DNA of 64,000 nucleotides from Microbacteriaceae bacterium. GTDB lineage: Bacteria > Actinomycetota > Actinomycetes > Actinomycetales > Microbacteriaceae. Every line of letters starts with the position of its first letter. The stretch's first letter is position 1. Under the pieces are notes generated by a model. That model did not search any database. It saw only the letters and a program-made list of their open reading frames with translations, and was not told the DNA's origin. Positions 61,716-64,000 of this stretch are shown here, piece by piece. The DNA is taken from assembly GCA_031177985.1 (NCBI GenBank), contig JAPSJW010000001.1, positions 1-64,000 of the forward strand. Reading direction: 5' to 3'. The translations under genes were made by a program, and so were the position numbers.

Positions 61716-63149
61716 TCAGACGAGCATGAACTCCGGGGAGTTCGGCTGCTCCGCCACGGGCGCGAGCGCCACCCGCCGCCAGGCCCCCGCGAGCAGGTCG
61801 ACGGCCCGGTCGGTCTCCTGGGCGGAATGGCTGAAGGGGATGCGCAGGAAGCGCTCGAAGAGCCCATCCACGCCGAACCGCGGACCGGCAGCGAGCACGA
61901 GGCCCTCGTCTCGGGCCGCGAGCACGAGCTGCGAGCTCACCGGAGCCCCGAGCCCCACCCACATGGTGAGCCCACCGGCGGGGTGCGGCACATCCCACTG
62001 AGGGAACCGCTCGGCGAGGCGCCGCTCCAGGTGGGCGCGGCCGGCCCGCAGCAGCTCGCGGCGCTGGTCGAGGATCGCGTCGTAGTCGGTGAGCAGCCGC
62101 GTGACGATGAGCTGCTCGAGGATCGGCGTGCCCAGATCGTTCGCGAAACGAGCGCGCACGAGGCGCTGGATGAGGTTGCGATCCGCGCGGATCCATCCGA
62201 CGCGCACCCCGCCCCACACGGTCTTGCCCACCGAGCCGACCGTCACGGCGGTCTCGACCATCGAGGCGTGGGCGGCGAACGGGAGAGTGGGCGACGGATC
62301 GTCGATCGAGAGCTCGGCCATCGTCTCGTCGGCGACGAGCACCGTGCCGTGGCGGGCGGCGAGATCGAGCACCCAGGCGCGCTGCTCGGCATCCATCGAT
62401 CGCCCGGTGGGGTTGTGGAAGTCGGGCATGAGGTAGCCGAGCGCGGGGCTGGTGCGCTGGATGGCCTGCTCCAGCATCCCCTCGTCCCAGCCCTGGTCGT
62501 TCGTCACCGCGACCGGCACGAGCCTGGCCCCTGCGCCGCGCAGCGCCTCGTAGGCGTGCGGATAGCTCGGGCTCTCGACGAGGGCGCGGTCGCCGCGGGA
62601 GAGCAGCGTGCGCGACAGCAGGCCGATGGCGTGCTGGGCCCCGATGGTCACCATGACCTGGTCGACGTCGGTGGGCAGGCCGCGGGCGGTGTAGCGGTCG
62701 GCGATCGCCTGCCGCAGCACGGGCAGGCCGATCGGGTCGAATCCCGAGTGTCCGAGGTAGGCGGGCAGCTGCTCGGCGGCCCAGGTGGCGGCATCGAGCA
62801 GCGCCGGGGTGGGCGGCAGGGTCGCCTTGCTGAAGTCGAGGTAGTCGTTGTACTGGATCTCGAGCGGAGCGGCGGCACCGTGCGGCATGCGGGCGACGCT
62901 CCCCGAGCCGCGCACGCTGTGCAGGAATCCGCCCTCGCGCAGCTCCGCGTAGGCCGAGCTCACGAGGGTGCGACTCACGCCGAGCTGCCCGGCGAGGTCG
63001 CGCTCGGCGGGAAGGCGGGCCCCCAGCACGATGCGTCCGTCGAGGATGAGGAGACGGATGCGGTCGGCGAGCGCCGCGTAGGCGGGCCCGCTGCTCGAAC
63101 GCCAACCGTCGAGAAGAACGGTCAGTGCGCGGGCCGAAAGCGTGGTCAT
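61716..63149 (-). CDS. MocR-type regulator (GntR DNA-binding domain + aminotransferase)
   Basis: The 477-residue protein has a GntR winged helix (LILDGRIVLGARLPAERDLA, then LGVSRTLVSSAYAELREGGF) and a fold-type I PLP domain with the lysine in VGSVGKTVWGGVRVGW and NPTGRSMD. MocR proteins activate or repress a divergent gene. The ATG at 63149 begins MTTLSARALTVLLDG; the frame upstream adds 14 residues of poor quality. The divergent gene encodes a YczE-like membrane protein, and the gap has AT-rich half-sites. Confidence 0.92.
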   Translation of the reverse strand: MTTLSARALTVLLDGWRSSSGPAYAALADRIRLLILDGRIVLGARLPAERDLAGQLGVSRTLVSSAYAELREGGFLHSVRGSGSVARMPHGAAAPLEIQYNDYLDFSKATLPPTPALLDAATWAAEQLPAYLGHSGFDPIGLPVLRQAIADRYTARGLPTDVDQVMVTIGAQHAIGLLSRTLLSRGDRALVESPSYPHAYEALRGAGARLVPVAVTNDQGWDEGMLEQAIQRTSPALGYLMPDFHNPTGRSMDAEQRAWVLDLAARHGTVLVADETMAELSIDDPSPTLPFAAHASMVETAVTVGSVGKTVWGGVRVGWIRADRNLIQRLVRARFANDLGTPILEQLIVTRLLTDYDAILDQRRELLRAGRAHLERRLAERFPQWDVPHPAGGLTMWVGLGAPVSSQLVLAARDEGLVLAAGPRFGVDGLFERFLRIPFSHSAQETDRAVDLLAGAWRRVALAPVAEQPNSPEFMLV

Positions 63150-63165
63150 GACAGCCACCGTAGTC

Positions 63166-63211
63166 GAATTGGCATCTTGCCGACAGTCCAATTCAGCAAT
63201 TGGATACCTGT
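63166..63211. promoter_or_regulatory. MocR/yczE intergenic operator and leaderless promoter
   Basis: The inverted repeat GAATTGG (63166-63172)/CCAATTC (63188-63194) with a 15-nt spacer and a further CAATTGG copy at 63198-63204 fit MocR half-sites. On the plus strand TTGCCG (63177-63182), an 18-bp gap and TGGATA (63201-63206) look like a promoter. Its -10 ends 5 nt before the ATG of the YczE-like gene at 63212, so that mRNA may be leaderless. Confidence 0.5.
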
Positions 63212-63841
63212 ATGGCTCCCCGCATGATCTTCGCCCGCCGCGTCACGCAGCTTCTCGTCGGCCTCTTCCTCTACGGCGTCGGCATCGCCCTCATCGTGCG
63301 GGCCGCCATCGGGGTGTCGCCGTGGGACGTGCTGACCCAGGGCATCGACAACCACACGGGCCTCGGCTTCGGGCTCATCACGAACCTGATCGGCATCGTG
63401 GTGCTGCTGCTCTGGATACCGATCCGGCAGAAGCCCGGCATCGGCACCGTGCTCAACGTGCTGCTCGTCGGGCCGAGCGCCCAGCTGACCCTCTGGGTCG
63501 TGCCCGAGCAGGACGAGCTGTGGGCCCAGGTGCTGGTGTTCGCCGGCGGTCTCGCGATCGTCGCCCTCGCCAGCGGCCTCTACATCGGCGCGCGTTTCGG
63601 CCCCGGCCCCCGCGACGGTCTCATGACGGGCCTGCACTCGCGTTTCGGCATCCGCATCTGGATCGCTCGCACCGCAGTCGAGGTGACCGTGCTGCTGATC
63701 GGCTGGGTGCTCGGCGGCAATGTCGGCATCGGCACCCTGCTGTTCGCCGTGCTCATCGGACCCATGGTCGGGGTCGTGCTTCCCCGGCTCATGGTGCCCG
63801 CCGCGATCGAGCCGCAGCGGAAGGAGGTGCCAATCCCATGA
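63212..63841 (+). CDS. YczE/YitT-like membrane protein
   Basis: The 209-residue protein has five predicted membrane helices (LLVGLFLYGVGIALIVRA, LITNLIGIVVLLLWI, VLVFAGGLAIVALASGL, TAVEVTVLLIGWVLGGN, TLLFAVLIGPMVGVVL) and the family segments GVSPWDVLTQG and GPGPRDGLMTGL. The ATG at 63212 is preferred over a TTG at 63200. It is divergent from MocR, a common pairing in actinobacteria, so it is the likely MocR target. Transport or a vitamin B6-related role is possible but unproven. Confidence 0.82.
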   Translation: MAPRMIFARRVTQLLVGLFLYGVGIALIVRAAIGVSPWDVLTQGIDNHTGLGFGLITNLIGIVVLLLWIPIRQKPGIGTVLNVLLVGPSAQLTLWVVPEQDELWAQVLVFAGGLAIVALASGLYIGARFGPGPRDGLMTGLHSRFGIRIWIARTAVEVTVLLIGWVLGGNVGIGTLLFAVLIGPMVGVVLPRLMVPAAIEPQRKEVPIP

Positions 63842-63978
63842 TCGCCGTGATCGTCTCCACCGCCGCCCTCGCCCTCTGGGCGATCCTCGCCACCGTCGAG
63901 CTGATGAGCCGCGACGGCTACGGTCGGATCCCCGACCGGACCTTCGGGCCCTCCCCGCTCCTCCCGCGCAGCCTCTAG
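63838..63978 (+). CDS. Small membrane protein, 46 aa
   Basis: The frame starts at ATG 63838, overlapping the previous stop by ATGA, with GGAAGGAGG 9 nt upstream. It encodes one membrane helix (MIAVIVSTAALALWAILATV) and a short polar tail with RIPDRTFGPSPLLPRSL. The strong ribosome site and coupling support a real gene. No family is recognised. Confidence 0.6.
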   Translation: MIAVIVSTAALALWAILATVELMSRDGYGRIPDRTFGPSPLLPRSL

Positions 63979-64000
63979 CGCAGCGCGGTTCCCGGCGCGT

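Noticed and set aside
57782..61729. 1315-residue plus-strand frame opposite the RND exporter
   Set aside because: The composition is Arg/Asp/Glu/Gly-rich and motif-free; the minus strand carries a complete RND protein.

Overview
The window is a high-GC chromosomal segment from a Gram-positive actinobacterium, most likely a member of the Microbacteriaceae. The evidence is the strong G/C bias at third codon positions, frequent GTG and TTG starts, 4-nt ATGA/GTGA gene overlaps, probable leaderless genes, the gene order tilS-hpt-ftsH-folE-folP-folB-folK-DUF3180-PH-PH, an EpsC-type cysE beside cysK, and a DUF2520 gene overlapping panC. No species can be named from the sequence alone.

Layout. 1-8.2 kb: a phosphotransferase cut by the window edge, a proline-rich membrane protein, pirin, an AlaA-like aminotransferase, three small membrane proteins and lysS, then a TetR/MFS efflux pair sharing an operator-bearing promoter. 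8.4-13 kb: panC with its DUF2520 partner, a LuxR-type two-component system whose kinase carries an unusual C-terminal transmembrane segment and outer domain, and a DedA protein. 13-22 kb: the folate/ftsH/hpt/tilS cluster with two PH-domain membrane proteins, and divergent ppa. 22-25.8 kb: a coiled-coil M23 peptidase, three tRNA genes (Glu, Asp, Phe) and two uncharacterised membrane proteins. 25.8-35 kb: an ABC transporter/two-component operon, cysE-cysK, an ECF sigma/anti-sigma pair, and a two-component system translationally coupled to an AAC(3)-type acetyltransferase. 35-46.5 kb: multicopper oxidase, MarR, neutral zinc peptidase, homocysteine methyltransferase, YCII/ECF sigma pair, acyltransferase, thioredoxin, RecQ, and a three-gene cassette including Phage_holin_3_6-like and DUF3618 proteins.

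46.5-49.8 kb is the accessory island. It holds a serine recombinase fused in frame to a C-terminal domain that resembles the partner protein of AbiEii-type nucleotidyltransferases. The fusion is coupled by ATGA to a truncated AbiEii-like gene. The recombinase gene is preceded by a cluster of six GTTTCGGTGC-type motifs and followed upstream by a relict second copy of the nucleotidyltransferase start. Next come a DUF1508 protein and a coupled pair made of a secreted metzincin-like protease and a lipoprotein. 49.8-64 kb returns to core-like content: a start-less zinc-ribbon ORF, a 1241-residue SCO7613-like membrane protein, a DEAD-box helicase with a 150-bp coding tandem repeat, two lipoprotein hydrolases with a GNAT, an RND exporter, and a MocR regulator divergent from a YczE-like membrane protein.

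The most unusual items are the recombinase/antitoxin-like fusion with its repeats, the kinase with an extra outer domain, the two-component system/AAC(3) operon, the protease/lipoprotein pair, a palindromic repeat found at two intergenic sites, and the TetR dyad that exactly fills a promoter spacer.
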